Origin: Flavobacterium sp.
GTDB lineage: Bacteria; Bacteroidota; Bacteroidia; Flavobacteriales; Flavobacteriaceae
Direction of reading: 5' to 3'
Assembly (NCBI GenBank): GCA_002733185.1
Contig: NVUT01000006.1
Span: forward strand, 58,782-91,199
Length of the DNA stretch: 32,418 bases
Shown here: positions 8,339 to 16,390 of the stretch, piece by piece
How positions within the stretch are numbered: position 1 is the first letter of the stretch
How the letters are laid out: each line of letters opens with the position of its first letter
Position numbers and translations under genes: made by a program
Notes under the pieces: model-generated
Databases searched by the model: none
What the model was told of the DNA's origin: nothing
Seen by the model: only the letters and a program-made list of their open reading frames with translations

Positions 8339-9279
8339 GAGTCTTTTAGATTGATCTGTTTATGTATTGCCCGAATTTGGTCTGCAAAGAAACCACTTTT
8401 TTCGGGATATTTCAAAATTAATATTTTATAAGCTACAATCGCTTTTTTATAGTTTTTTTGCTGTAAATATACCTTGGCTAAAGTTTCGGTCATATTCGCT
8501 TCGGGAGCTTGTATGTGTTGGCTTGCAAGATTTTTTGTTTTGGTGCCTTCGGAAGGGGTTTTTGTCGGAACCAACTTGGGTTTGTCTTGAATAAACCGAT
8601 CGATTAAATCAAACTTTTCTTGCTTTTTTGAAGTAACTGAAGCTTTTTCTTCTCGAACAATTGGTTTAGCGGAAGTAAGTTGCAACCATTCTGAAAAAGA
8701 ATGTGCATCTTCCTTCTTAAAATCTAAAGGTTTGTTGGTTTGTAACTCTCCAATTCTTGGGGAAGCAGGAACCTGTTTATGGGCTTCCATATTTTTTGAA
8801 GATATGGAAACAGTGTCATCTTCGATAGTACTCTCATTAGATTCCTGCCGAAGTTTATCTTGAGCGGAGTCGAAAGGCAGGAATAGATTTGGATTCAAAA
8901 TAGCCTCCGCTTTTTTAAGTTCCGCTTTAATCTGATTGTCTATTTCAACGCTTATTTGTTCAGAAACATCTTCTGAAACCACTTCAATTTCAGTTACAGA
9001 TTCATCATGTTGCTGAATGATTTCAGATATTTCGTTTTGTATAAAGTAATCGGAAGTTATGTATTCAAACAAAATGTTTCTGTCGGTGGTGTATGCTGCT
9101 GTAACTTTTAATGCATCATTGTATAAAAAGCTATTCGAGTTTTTTAACCCTTTTAATTGCAAAGCTCTGGCCGATTGAAAATAAGGATATTTGTCCAAAA
9201 TTTCAGACAATTCTCTCTGATGCTCTTGACTTATGTTTTGCGGATTCGCAAGTAAATATGTAAAGGTTTTTGTGTTCAT
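8335..9279 (-). CDS. TPR-like conserved protein upstream of secG
   Basis: This 314-aa protein of unknown role appears to be part of a conserved flavobacterial gene run with lptE and secG. The N-terminal ~90 residues are helical (TFTYLLANPQNISQEHQREL, YPYFQSARALQLKGL). A long low-complexity, charged linker follows, and the C-terminus carries a TPR-like pair of helices (TETLAKVYLQQKNYKKAIVA, about 262-281, with KYPEKSGFFADQI). No signal peptide or membrane segment was seen, so it is probably cytoplasmic. The linker contains the translated palindromic repeat LPFDSAQDKLRQE (about 133-145), an in-frame REP insertion tolerated because the linker is disordered. It overlaps secG by 4 nt. Confidence 0.8.
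   Translation of the reverse strand: MNTKTFTYLLANPQNISQEHQRELSEILDKYPYFQSARALQLKGLKNSNSFLYNDALKVTAAYTTDRNILFEYITSDYFIQNEISEIIQQHDESVTEIEVVSEDVSEQISVEIDNQIKAELKKAEAILNPNLFLPFDSAQDKLRQESNESTIEDDTVSISSKNMEAHKQVPASPRIGELQTNKPLDFKKEDAHSFSEWLQLTSAKPIVREEKASVTSKKQEKFDLIDRFIQDKPKLVPTKTPSEGTKTKNLASQHIQAPEANMTETLAKVYLQQKNYKKAIVAYKILILKYPEKSGFFADQIRAIHKQINLKDS
8842..8883. repeat. REP-like palindromic element inserted in a coding sequence
   Basis: TTCCTGCC (8842-8849) and GGCAGGAA (8876-8883) flank TTGAGCGGAGTCGAAA, the core also seen in intergenic repeats at 28391-28410 and 30631-30652. The element lies inside the TPR-like gene and keeps the frame open, encoding LPFDSAQDKLRQE. Confidence 0.8.
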
Positions 9280-9283
9280 AATT

Positions 9284-9497
9284 CCCTGCGAAGGCAGGGA
9301 TCATAATTTAAATAGTTAAAAATAGTATCTCTAACACAATATTATTAAGTTTTATCATTCGACACTTCGATACGTTTGCTAAGGCAAACATTCAGTGTTC
9401 TTTAGCTTTAGTAATCATTTTTCAACTTTACCAAAGTTTTAAACTTTGGTAAAGGTTTACTTTTGTAAACTGTTAAAATTCCGGTCTTCGCAGGAAT
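9284..9497. repeat. intergenic cluster of palindromic repeats
   Basis: The gap between lptE and the TPR-like gene is packed with short inverted repeats. CCCTGC/GCAGGG lies at 9284-9299. GCAAACATTCAGTGTTCTTT at 9384-9403 matches the reverse complement of 28352-28371 at 19 of 20 positions. A perfect 14-bp palindrome, CTTTACCAAAGTTT-T-AAACTTTGGTAAAG, lies at 9426-9454. GTTTAC/GTAAAC lies at 9456-9471, and a CTTCGCAGGAATT remnant next to lptE. No gene was found. Confidence 0.7.
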
Positions 9498-10010
9498 TTA
9501 CCAATTAGCTAAAGAAGCATTAAAAATATCTTGTGTTATTCGTTCGTAAATAACATCGATTGCTTCATCTCTTTGCGAACCTGTTAATTGTGTGCTTCCG
9601 TTATAATCAAAATAAAATGAAAAGCGTTGTTCAAAATCTTTCAATTCTTCTTTGTTGTTATAAAAACGAACATTTATGCTTATTGTCAATCTGTTTTGTG
9701 CTGCAGTACTTTCTGAAGTTGCCGTAATGGGAGCGATGTAATATTCAACAATTTCTCCTTCAAAAACTAAATCACCATTATTATTTACCAAATCTAAATT
9801 GGTTTGATTTAGTAATAGATCTTGTAATTTTAAGGTAAAAGTTCTGTCAATTCCTGGTTCAACAATAGGAGCATTGTTCAAGAAATAATTAACTTGAAAT
9901 GTTTTGGTGGTCGAGTAATTAATGTCTGCTCCTGTAAAAGAGTAGCTTCCACAACTTTGAAAAGTCATCGACACAAAAAATGCTATAAAAACGGTATTTA
10001 AATACTTCAT
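9498..10010 (-). CDS. lptE: LPS-assembly lipoprotein LptE
   Basis: LptE is the outer-membrane lipoprotein that plugs the LptD barrel and helps place lipopolysaccharide in the outer leaflet. The 170-aa product has a lipoprotein signal with the lipobox QSCGSYSFTG (Cys about residue 20), the standard start of Bacteroidota LptE. The mature protein alternates beta strands and helices, with a conserved NRLTISINVRFYN stretch (about 106-118) and the closing region DEAIDVIYERITQDIFNASL typical of the family. It is 26 nt downstream of the sigma-54 activator gene and probably co-transcribed. LptE proteins are divergent, so the call rests on the motif pattern, length and neighbourhood. Confidence 0.85.
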   Translation of the reverse strand: MKYLNTVFIAFFVSMTFQSCGSYSFTGADINYSTTKTFQVNYFLNNAPIVEPGIDRTFTLKLQDLLLNQTNLDLVNNNGDLVFEGEIVEYYIAPITATSESTAAQNRLTISINVRFYNNKEELKDFEQRFSFYFDYNGSTQLTGSQRDEAIDVIYERITQDIFNASLANW

Positions 10011-10036
10011 AAGTCAATTACAAATATGGGATAAAT

Positions 10037-11335
10037 TTATAAATTATATTGTTTAATTTTTCGATATAAAGTTCTTTCTGAAATTCCTAATTCTTCCGCT
10101 GCATCTTTTCGTTTTCCTTTATATTTTTCCAACGATTTTTTGATGAGCTCTAATTCTTTTTCTTGAATGGAGAGGTTTTCTTCTTCAACAATGTCTTCCA
10201 CATACGTGTAATTATCATTGCTTTCTTGGTTAGAAGAATACGATTCTGGAATGCTTTCTGAAATATTTAAAACCTCCACATTTTCAGAATGTGTTGGGAT
10301 TTCTTCATTAACTAAAGTGGATAAAGATTTCTCGTTATTTTGAGTAGTATCCACGTGCATTTTGTTGATGATGGTAGAATGTTCTTCTTGCACTTGGCTG
10401 TTATTTCCCGATTTTATTAACTCTAAAGTCAGTTTTTTTACATCGTTCAAATCACGTTGCATATCGAACAAAACTTTGTATAAAAGTTCTCTTTCGTTAC
10501 TAAAATCGCTTTCCTTTTTTTTGGTTTCAATCACCGCAGGAAGATTACTTCCAACATCTTTTAGATAACCTCGAAGGGTTTGAAAAGAAATGGTTCTGTT
10601 TTTTTCCAACACTGAAATTTGTTCGGCTACATTTCGCAACTGACGAATATTACCACCCCAACGATATTTTATTAATAAATCGGTTGCTTGGTCATCCAAT
10701 CTAATAGTCGGCATTTTATATTTTAGAGCAAAATCTGAAGCAAATTTCCTGAAAAGCAAATGAATATCTTCGTGACGTTCACGTAAAGGAGGTAGATGAA
10801 TTTCGATAGTGCTTAAACGATAATAAAGGTCTTCTCTAAATTTTCCTTTACCTATGTTTTCTGCCATATTAATATTGGTTGCAGCTACAATCCGAACATC
10901 TGTTTTCTGTGTTTTTGAAGAACCTACTTTTAAAAACTCCCCATTTTCTAAAACCCGAAGCAAACGTACTTGAGTAGGTAAAGGTAATTCGCCTACTTCA
11001 TCTAAAAATATTGTTCCACCATCTGCAACTTCAAAATACCCAGACCGGGTAGAAGTTGCTCCTGTAAAAGCACCTTTTTCGTGACCAAAAAGTTCACTAT
11101 CTATAGTTCCTTCTGGGATTGCTCCACAATTTACAGCAATGTATTTTCCGTGTTTACGATGCGATAAAGAATGTATTATTTTTGGGATACTTTCTTTACC
11201 TACACCACTTTCTCCCGTAATCAACACCGATATATCGGTAGGAGCTACTTGAATTGATTTTTCGATTACTCGATTCAATTTTGGGTCGTTACCAATTATT
11301 CCGAAACGTTGTTTTATTGCTTGTACGCTTTCCAT
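10037..11335 (-). CDS. sigma-54-dependent transcriptional activator without receiver domain
   Basis: This 432-aa AAA+ activator remodels RNA polymerase bearing sigma-54. The AAA+ domain begins almost at the N-terminus: Walker A GESGVGKE (41-48), the sigma-54 contact loop GAFTGA (88-93), Walker B GGTIFLDEVGEL (about 106-117), and an arginine-finger region YYRLSTIEIHLPPLRER. There is no receiver or other input domain before it. A variable acidic linker (about 290-385) leads to a Fis-type HTH at the C-terminus (KRKDAAEELGISERTLYRKI). It lies between miaB and lptE, an arrangement conserved in Flavobacteriaceae as far as I recall. Its regulon is unknown; a -24/-12-like promoter upstream of groES in this window is one possible target. 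Confidence 0.93.
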   Translation of the reverse strand: MESVQAIKQRFGIIGNDPKLNRVIEKSIQVAPTDISVLITGESGVGKESIPKIIHSLSHRKHGKYIAVNCGAIPEGTIDSELFGHEKGAFTGATSTRSGYFEVADGGTIFLDEVGELPLPTQVRLLRVLENGEFLKVGSSKTQKTDVRIVAATNINMAENIGKGKFREDLYYRLSTIEIHLPPLRERHEDIHLLFRKFASDFALKYKMPTIRLDDQATDLLIKYRWGGNIRQLRNVAEQISVLEKNRTISFQTLRGYLKDVGSNLPAVIETKKKESDFSNERELLYKVLFDMQRDLNDVKKLTLELIKSGNNSQVQEEHSTIINKMHVDTTQNNEKSLSTLVNEEIPTHSENVEVLNISESIPESYSSNQESNDNYTYVEDIVEEENLSIQEKELELIKKSLEKYKGKRKDAAEELGISERTLYRKIKQYNL

Positions 11336-11348
11336 ATTTATTTGTTAA

Positions 11349-11377
11349 ACCACACAGGTTTTAAAAACCTGTGTGGT
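11349..11377. repeat. perfect palindromic repeat between miaB and the sigma-54 activator
   Basis: ACCACACAGGTTTT and AAAACCTGTGTGGT are perfect 14-bp arms around a single A. There is no U-tract on the minus strand after it, so it looks like a dispersed REP palindrome rather than a terminator. Its layout (14-1-14, T/A-rich centre) matches the palindrome at 9426-9454. Confidence 0.75.
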
Positions 11378-11386
11378 CTTGCTTAT

Positions 11387-12838
11387 TTAATTGTTTTTAG
11401 AGTAACCAACACATTCGCCTATCAGGGTTGCACTGGTACAATCATCAATTTTGACCATTACAAAATCACCTACTTTATAGTTTTCTTTAGGGAAAACTGC
11501 CATCGTATTTTGCGAAGTCCTTCCTGCCCAATGTTGGTTGCTTTTTTTTGATTCTTTTTCAATAAGTACTTCAAATGTTTTTCCTAAAAACTCTTCAGTT
11601 CTAATGGCACAATGTTCTCTTTGTAATGCTACAATTTCAGCCAAACGTCTTTTCTTAACCTCTTCAGGAATGTCGTCTTCTAATTTTTTTTCAGCTAGTG
11701 TTCCAGGTCTTTCAGAATATGCAAACATATAGCCATAGTCGTATTTTACATATTCCATTAAGCTTAATGTATCTTGATGATCTTCTTCTGTTTCCGTAGG
11801 GAATCCTGTAATGATATCTTGAGATATAGAACAATCAGGTAAAATTTCCCGAACACTATCTATCAACTCCATATATTCTTCACGGGTATGTTGGCGATTC
11901 ATTTCTTTTAAAATACGTGTGCTTCCGCTTTGAACGGGCAAATGGATGTAATCGCAAATATTTTGATACTTTGCCATAGTGTGCAATACATCTAACGACA
12001 TATCCTGCGGATTAGAAGTAGAAAAGCGAAAACGCATCTTAGGTTGCTCTGCGGCAACAAGGTCTAACAGTTGTGCAAAATCCATTGCGGTTGCTTTCTG
12101 TATATCTGATGCTTTTTTAAAACTTCTTTTAAGTCCGCCGCCAAACCATAAGTAACTATCTACATTTTGACCTAATAAAGTAATTTCTTTATACCCTTTT
12201 TCGGCAAGGTCGTTTACTTCTTTTAAAATACTTTGTGGGTCACGGCTACGTTCTCTACCTCTTGTAAAAGGCACTACACAAAAGGTACACATATTATCGC
12301 AACCGCGTGTAATACTAACAAAGGCTGTTACTCCGTTTCCGCCAAGTCTTACGGGTGAGATATCTCCATAGGTTTCATCTATAGAAAGAATCACATTTAC
12401 CGCATCACGACCATCTTCCACTTCTTTAATAAGATTTGGTAGATCTTTGTAAGCGTCTGGCCCAACAACAAGGTCCACAATCCGTTCTTCCTCTAAAAAT
12501 TTTTCTTTTAAACGTTCTGCCATACAGCCCAAAACACCCACTTTCATTTTAGGGTTTATTTTTTTTACAGCGTTGTATTTCTGAAGTCTTTTACGAATGG
12601 TTTGTTCTGCTTTATCTCGAATAGAACAGGTATTTACCAATACCAAATCGGCATCTTCTAAGTTTTGAGTAGTGTTAAAACCTTCGTTAGCAAGTATAGA
12701 GGCTACAATTTCACTATCACTAAAATTCATTGCGCAACCATAACTTTCAATAAAAAGTTTGCGAGTGTTTTCTTTTTTAGTTTCAAGTTCTAAAGTTTGT
12801 CCTTGTATTTTTTCGTCAATTATCTTTTCCATATTCAT
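11387..12838 (-). CDS. miaB: tRNA-2-methylthio-N6-dimethylallyladenosine synthase MiaB
   Basis: MiaB adds the methylthio group to i6A37 of tRNAs reading UNN codons, using two [4Fe-4S] clusters and SAM. The 483-aa protein has the N-terminal MTTase domain with its three cluster cysteines in [16 protein letters not shown] and [10 protein letters not shown]. The radical-SAM motif [20 protein letters not shown] (near 180-200) follows, then GQNVDSY and a C-terminal TRAM-like domain ([20 protein letters not shown] ... VGDFVMVKI). Length is slightly above the usual ~440-480 because of an N-terminal extension. It heads the minus-strand run and is divergent from the membrane protein gene at 13022. Confidence 0.97.
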   Translation of the reverse strand: MNMEKIIDEKIQGQTLELETKKENTRKLFIESYGCAMNFSDSEIVASILANEGFNTTQNLEDADLVLVNTCSIRDKAEQTIRKRLQKYNAVKKINPKMKVGVLGCMAERLKEKFLEEERIVDLVVGPDAYKDLPNLIKEVEDGRDAVNVILSIDETYGDISPVRLGGNGVTAFVSITRGCDNMCTFCVVPFTRGRERSRDPQSILKEVNDLAEKGYKEITLLGQNVDSYLWFGGGLKRSFKKASDIQKATAMDFAQLLDLVAAEQPKMRFRFSTSNPQDMSLDVLHTMAKYQNICDYIHLPVQSGSTRILKEMNRQHTREEYMELIDSVREILPDCSISQDIITGFPTETEEDHQDTLSLMEYVKYDYGYMFAYSERPGTLAEKKLEDDIPEEVKKRRLAEIVALQREHCAIRTEEFLGKTFEVLIEKESKKSNQHWAGRTSQNTMAVFPKENYKVGDFVMVKIDDCTSATLIGECVGYSKNN

Positions 12839-12889
12839 TACCCGCGAAATCGGGTATCTTATTCATTATCCGTTAAAACGGGTAAAAAG
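12834..12889. repeat. tandem imperfect 28-nt hairpin repeat at the miaB start
   Basis: Two adjacent copies, 12834-12861 and 12862-12889, share 21 of 28 bases. Both start ATTCATTA and contain a CCCG/CGGG or CCGTT/AACGG type stem followed by GGGTA. The first copy overlaps the miaB start codon, so the miaB mRNA leader carries two successive small hairpins. Confidence 0.6.
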
Positions 12890-12939
12890 TTGTTTCTACT
12901 TATATGTCAATTAATATTCCTAAATATAAACAGGAAACG

Positions 12940-12947
12940 CAAAGATA
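12940..12947 (-). promoter_or_regulatory. -7 box of the miaB promoter
   Basis: On the minus strand the sequence is TATCTTTG, an exact match to the Bacteroidota TAnnTTTG element, about 100 nt upstream of miaB. No clear TTTG -33 element was found at the normal distance. Confidence 0.55.
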
Positions 12948-12991
12948 CAATTTAATTGACTTTTGTGACATTATGGCAGCTTTCTTTTTCT

Positions 12992-12999
12992 TAACTTTG
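12992..12999 (+). promoter_or_regulatory. -7 box of the 13022 gene promoter
   Basis: TAACTTTG is an exact TAnnTTTG match 22 nt before the ATG at 13022, back to back with the miaB promoter. The -33 region lacks a clear TTTG. Confidence 0.6.
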
Positions 13000-13021
13000 C
13001 GAAACAATAATTAATCTTATT

Positions 13022-13813
13022 ATGATTAAACAAGAATTACTTCAGAAAATAGAAACTGCAAAATCTCCAGACTTTGGAGATATATTGTCAAAAAGTTTCG
13101 ATTTATTTAAAAAGGTTTGGATGGACGGGTTTCTGCATTTGTTAGTAACGACTTTAGTTGCGATTCCGGTAATGATTATTATATATCTACCTTTTATCCC
13201 TACATTTATTGCAGCTGCACAATCGGGAGGTAATCCAGAAAATTTTCAACCCAATTTAGATTATCCTATTTTAACAATAATTGGTTATATAGTATTGTTT
13301 TTTGTTTTGATGATGTTTACACAAGTTTTATCCATAGGGGTTACTGCACATTATTTTAAAGTTTGTAAAATTAAAGACTTGGGTTCTCAAGAAGACGATG
13401 GCGGTTATTTTTCGTACCTAAAAGGAGTAAATTTTGGTAAATTATTTATGTTGTCTTTAGCCACTTTTGGAATTGCAATTGCAGCAATCATATTATGTTA
13501 TCTTCCTATTTTTTACGTAATGGTACCGCTGCAATTAATTGTGGTGATTTTTGCTTTTAATGATAATCTATCGGTTTCAGAAATCATTTCAGTAAGCTTC
13601 AAGCTAGGGAATAAATTTTGGTTATTAGTCTTTGGACTTATTATAGTATCGTCTATGATAGCACAATTAGGAGTCATTCTTTGTTTTGTAGGAATATTTT
13701 TTACCGCTTATTTTGTACATATTCCTATTTATTATTTTTACAAGGAAACCATTGGTTTTGGTGATGATACCGATGATTCAACTAATGAATTCTCAACACA
13801 ATATTTAAACTAA
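13022..13813 (+). CDS. multi-pass inner-membrane protein of unknown function
   Basis: This 263-aa protein begins with a ~35-residue soluble segment (SPDFGDILSKSFDLFKKVW), followed by about five hydrophobic segments near 38-66, 84-112, 139-160, 160-180 and 200-230, and a short acidic tail. The opening resembles a family of poorly characterised membrane proteins with a 'glycerophosphodiester phosphodiesterase membrane domain'-like layout, but no catalytic motif is visible. It has its own promoter and is not coupled to topA, which starts 87 nt later behind another promoter. Confidence 0.75.
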   Translation: MIKQELLQKIETAKSPDFGDILSKSFDLFKKVWMDGFLHLLVTTLVAIPVMIIIYLPFIPTFIAAAQSGGNPENFQPNLDYPILTIIGYIVLFFVLMMFTQVLSIGVTAHYFKVCKIKDLGSQEDDGGYFSYLKGVNFGKLFMLSLATFGIAIAAIILCYLPIFYVMVPLQLIVVIFAFNDNLSVSEIISVSFKLGNKFWLLVFGLIIVSSMIAQLGVILCFVGIFFTAYFVHIPIYYFYKETIGFGDDTDDSTNEFSTQYLN

Positions 13814-13851
13814 TATATAGGTAGGTAAAAATATTTTTTCATCATTAAAAA

Positions 13852-13880
13852 TTGAGTTTTAAAAAATTCATATACTTTTG
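13852..13880 (+). promoter_or_regulatory. topA promoter (-33/-7)
   Basis: TTG at 13852-13854 and TACTTTTG at 13873-13880 match the Bacteroidota TTTG / TAnnTTTG pattern with an 18-nt spacer, 20 nt before the topA ATG. Confidence 0.65.
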
Positions 13881-13900
13881 TTGCCCAAATAAAACTGAAT

Positions 13901-16390
13901 ATGGCAAAGAATTTAGTGATTGTTGAGTCCCCTGCGAAAGCAAAAACCATAGAAAAATTTCTCGGAAAAGATTTTAAAGTAACTTCAAGTTTCGGACATA
14001 TTGCCGATCTTCCTTCCAAGGAATTAGGCGTCGATGTAGATGGGGATTTTACACCAAAATATATTGTGCCAAGCGATAAGAAGAGCTTGGTAAAAGATTT
14101 AAAAGCAGCCGCTAAAAAAGCCGAAATGGTTTGGTTAGCGAGTGATGAGGATCGAGAAGGAGAGGCTATTGCTTGGCATCTTTTCGAAAATCTAAATCTG
14201 AATGATAGCAATACCAAACGTATCGTTTTTCATGAAATCACCAAATCTGCTATATTAAAAGCAATTGAAAATCCTAGAAAAATAAACTACGATTTAGTAA
14301 ATGCTCAACAAGCAAGAAGAGTATTGGACAGGTTAGTAGGTTATGAATTGTCTCCCGTTTTATGGAGAAAAGTAAAAGGAGGGCTTTCGGCAGGAAGAGT
14401 GCAATCTGTTGCTGTTAGATTAATTGTTGAGCGAGAACGCCAAATTGAAGGATTTACCCCAGTAGCTTCCTTTAGAGTAGTAGCTGAATTTACCAATACA
14501 AACGATAATAAATTTAAAGCAAAACTTCCTAAAAACTTCAAAACTGAAGCAGAAGCAAAAGAATTTCTAACAAAAAATATAGGAGCCAATTTTAAGGTTT
14601 CAGATTTAGTAAAAAAACCAGCAAAAAAATCTCCAGCACCACCGTTTACGACATCAACGCTTCAGCAAGAAGCATCGAGAAAGCTGTATTTTTCAGTTAG
14701 TAAAACGATGACAATGGCGCAACGTTTGTACGAAGCAGGACTTATAACTTATATGAGAACTGATAGTGTGAACCTTTCCAACGATGCGAAATCTGCTGCC
14801 GAAGATGAAATCACTAATTCTTACGGAAAAGAATATAACAACCCAAGAAACTTTAAAAGTAAAACCAAAGGAGCTCAAGAAGCTCACGAAGCCATTCGCC
14901 CTACAGATATGTCACGTCACACGATTAGTGGTGATTATGACCAAGAGCGATTGTATGCTTTAATTTGGAAACGTACCATTGCCTCACAAATGAGTGATGC
15001 ACAATTGGAACGTACCAATGTAAAAATTGATAGCTCAAAAGTTTCTGAGCAGTTTGTTGCAAATGGTGAAATGATTAAATTTGATGGTTTCTTAAAAGTA
15101 TATTTAGAAGGTATCGATAATGAAGAAGAAGAACAAGAAGGAATGTTACCAACTTTAACAGTTGGAGATAATTTACTAAAAAATTACATTACCGCAACAC
15201 AACGGTTTACACGTCCGCCATATCGTTACACCGAAGCTTCTTTGGTAAAACAGATGGAAGAATTAGGAATAGGACGACCTTCTACCTATGCGCCGACAAT
15301 TTCGACAATCATCAACCGTAATTATGTAGAAAAAGGAACGATTGAGGGAATAGAACGTAAGTATATTCAGTTGGTTTTAGAAGAAACTATAAAAGAAAGT
15401 ACCCTTATAGAAACAATAGGTTCAGATAAAGGAAAATTAGTTCCAACAGATATTGGAATGATTGTAAATGATTTCTTGGTAGAACATTTTGAGTACATTT
15501 TAGATTATAATTTTACTGCAAAAGTAGAAGAGGATTTTGATAGTATTGCACAAGGAAAAGAAGAGTGGACAACAATAATGAAGGAGTTTTATAAAAAATT
15601 CCACCCTCAAATAGAACATGTTACCGAAAACGCCAACCGTGAAAGTGGAGAACGTATTTTAGGAACAGACCCTAAATCAGGAAAGACAGTATTAGTGCGT
15701 TTAGGACGTTTTGGTCCTATGGCTCAAATTGGAGCGCCAGACGATGAAGAAAAGATATTTGCAAGTCTGCGTCCCGATCAACAATTGCATCAAGTTACTT
15801 TTGAAGAAGTGATGGATTTGTTTAAGCTTCCAAAAAAATTGGGAGTTTATGATGGGGAAGAAGTAGAGGTGAATAATGGTCGTTTTGGTCCGTATATTAA
15901 GTTTGATGGTAAATTTGTTTCCCTTCCGAAGGGTGCAGATCCATTAGATTTGGATATCGATACTGCCATTGAATTAATTGAAGAAAAACGAAAAGCAGAC
16001 GCGCCAATTTATGAATACGAAGGAATGCCAGTTCAAAAAGGAACCGGGAGATTCGGGCCGTTTATAAAGTGGAATAATATGTTTATTAACGTTAATAAAA
16101 AATACGATTTCGATAATCTTTCAGATAAAGATATTGTAGAATTAATTGAAGTTAAAAAACAAAAAGAGATAGATAAGCTGATTCATGATTGGACCGATGA
16201 AGGTATTCGATTAGAAAAAGCACGTTGGGGACGTTTCAATTTAATTAAAGGTAAAACAAAAATTGAGCTTCCAAAAACAACCAAAGCAGAAAAAATGACT
16301 TTAGAGCAAGCAATGGATATTATTGCTAAAAAAACTCCAAAGAAGAAAAAAGAAGTAAAAAAGAAAAGACCCGCAGCTAAGAAAAAATAA
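13901..16390 (+). CDS. topA: DNA topoisomerase I (type IA)
   Basis: TopA relaxes negative supercoils through a transient 5'-phosphotyrosine break. The 829-aa protein has the Toprim domain (IVESPAKAKTIEKFLG at 6-21; acidic triad region SDEDREGEAIAWHLF at about 80-94), the AGRVQSVAVRLIVERE segment, and the active-site Tyr in LITYMRTDSVNLS (about 281-293). The C-terminal region lacks zinc-finger cysteines. It instead carries several RFGP(Y/F)IK-type repeats, as in other Bacteroidota TopA, and a Lys-rich tail (KKEVKKKRPAAKKK) likely to help DNA binding. Its TAA overlaps the ATG of the next gene by one base. Confidence 0.98.
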   Translation: MAKNLVIVESPAKAKTIEKFLGKDFKVTSSFGHIADLPSKELGVDVDGDFTPKYIVPSDKKSLVKDLKAAAKKAEMVWLASDEDREGEAIAWHLFENLNLNDSNTKRIVFHEITKSAILKAIENPRKINYDLVNAQQARRVLDRLVGYELSPVLWRKVKGGLSAGRVQSVAVRLIVERERQIEGFTPVASFRVVAEFTNTNDNKFKAKLPKNFKTEAEAKEFLTKNIGANFKVSDLVKKPAKKSPAPPFTTSTLQQEASRKLYFSVSKTMTMAQRLYEAGLITYMRTDSVNLSNDAKSAAEDEITNSYGKEYNNPRNFKSKTKGAQEAHEAIRPTDMSRHTISGDYDQERLYALIWKRTIASQMSDAQLERTNVKIDSSKVSEQFVANGEMIKFDGFLKVYLEGIDNEEEEQEGMLPTLTVGDNLLKNYITATQRFTRPPYRYTEASLVKQMEELGIGRPSTYAPTISTIINRNYVEKGTIEGIERKYIQLVLEETIKESTLIETIGSDKGKLVPTDIGMIVNDFLVEHFEYILDYNFTAKVEEDFDSIAQGKEEWTTIMKEFYKKFHPQIEHVTENANRESGERILGTDPKSGKTVLVRLGRFGPMAQIGAPDDEEKIFASLRPDQQLHQVTFEEVMDLFKLPKKLGVYDGEEVEVNNGRFGPYIKFDGKFVSLPKGADPLDLDIDTAIELIEEKRKADAPIYEYEGMPVQKGTGRFGPFIKWNNMFINVNKKYDFDNLSDKDIVELIEVKKQKEIDKLIHDWTDEGIRLEKARWGRFNLIKGKTKIELPKTTKAEKMTLEQAMDIIAKKTPKKKKEVKKKRPAAKKK

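Noticed and set aside
13810-14217. Minus-strand ORF of 135 aa overlapping the start of topA
   Set aside because: Antisense to the conserved Toprim region of topA; composition is that of a shadow frame.
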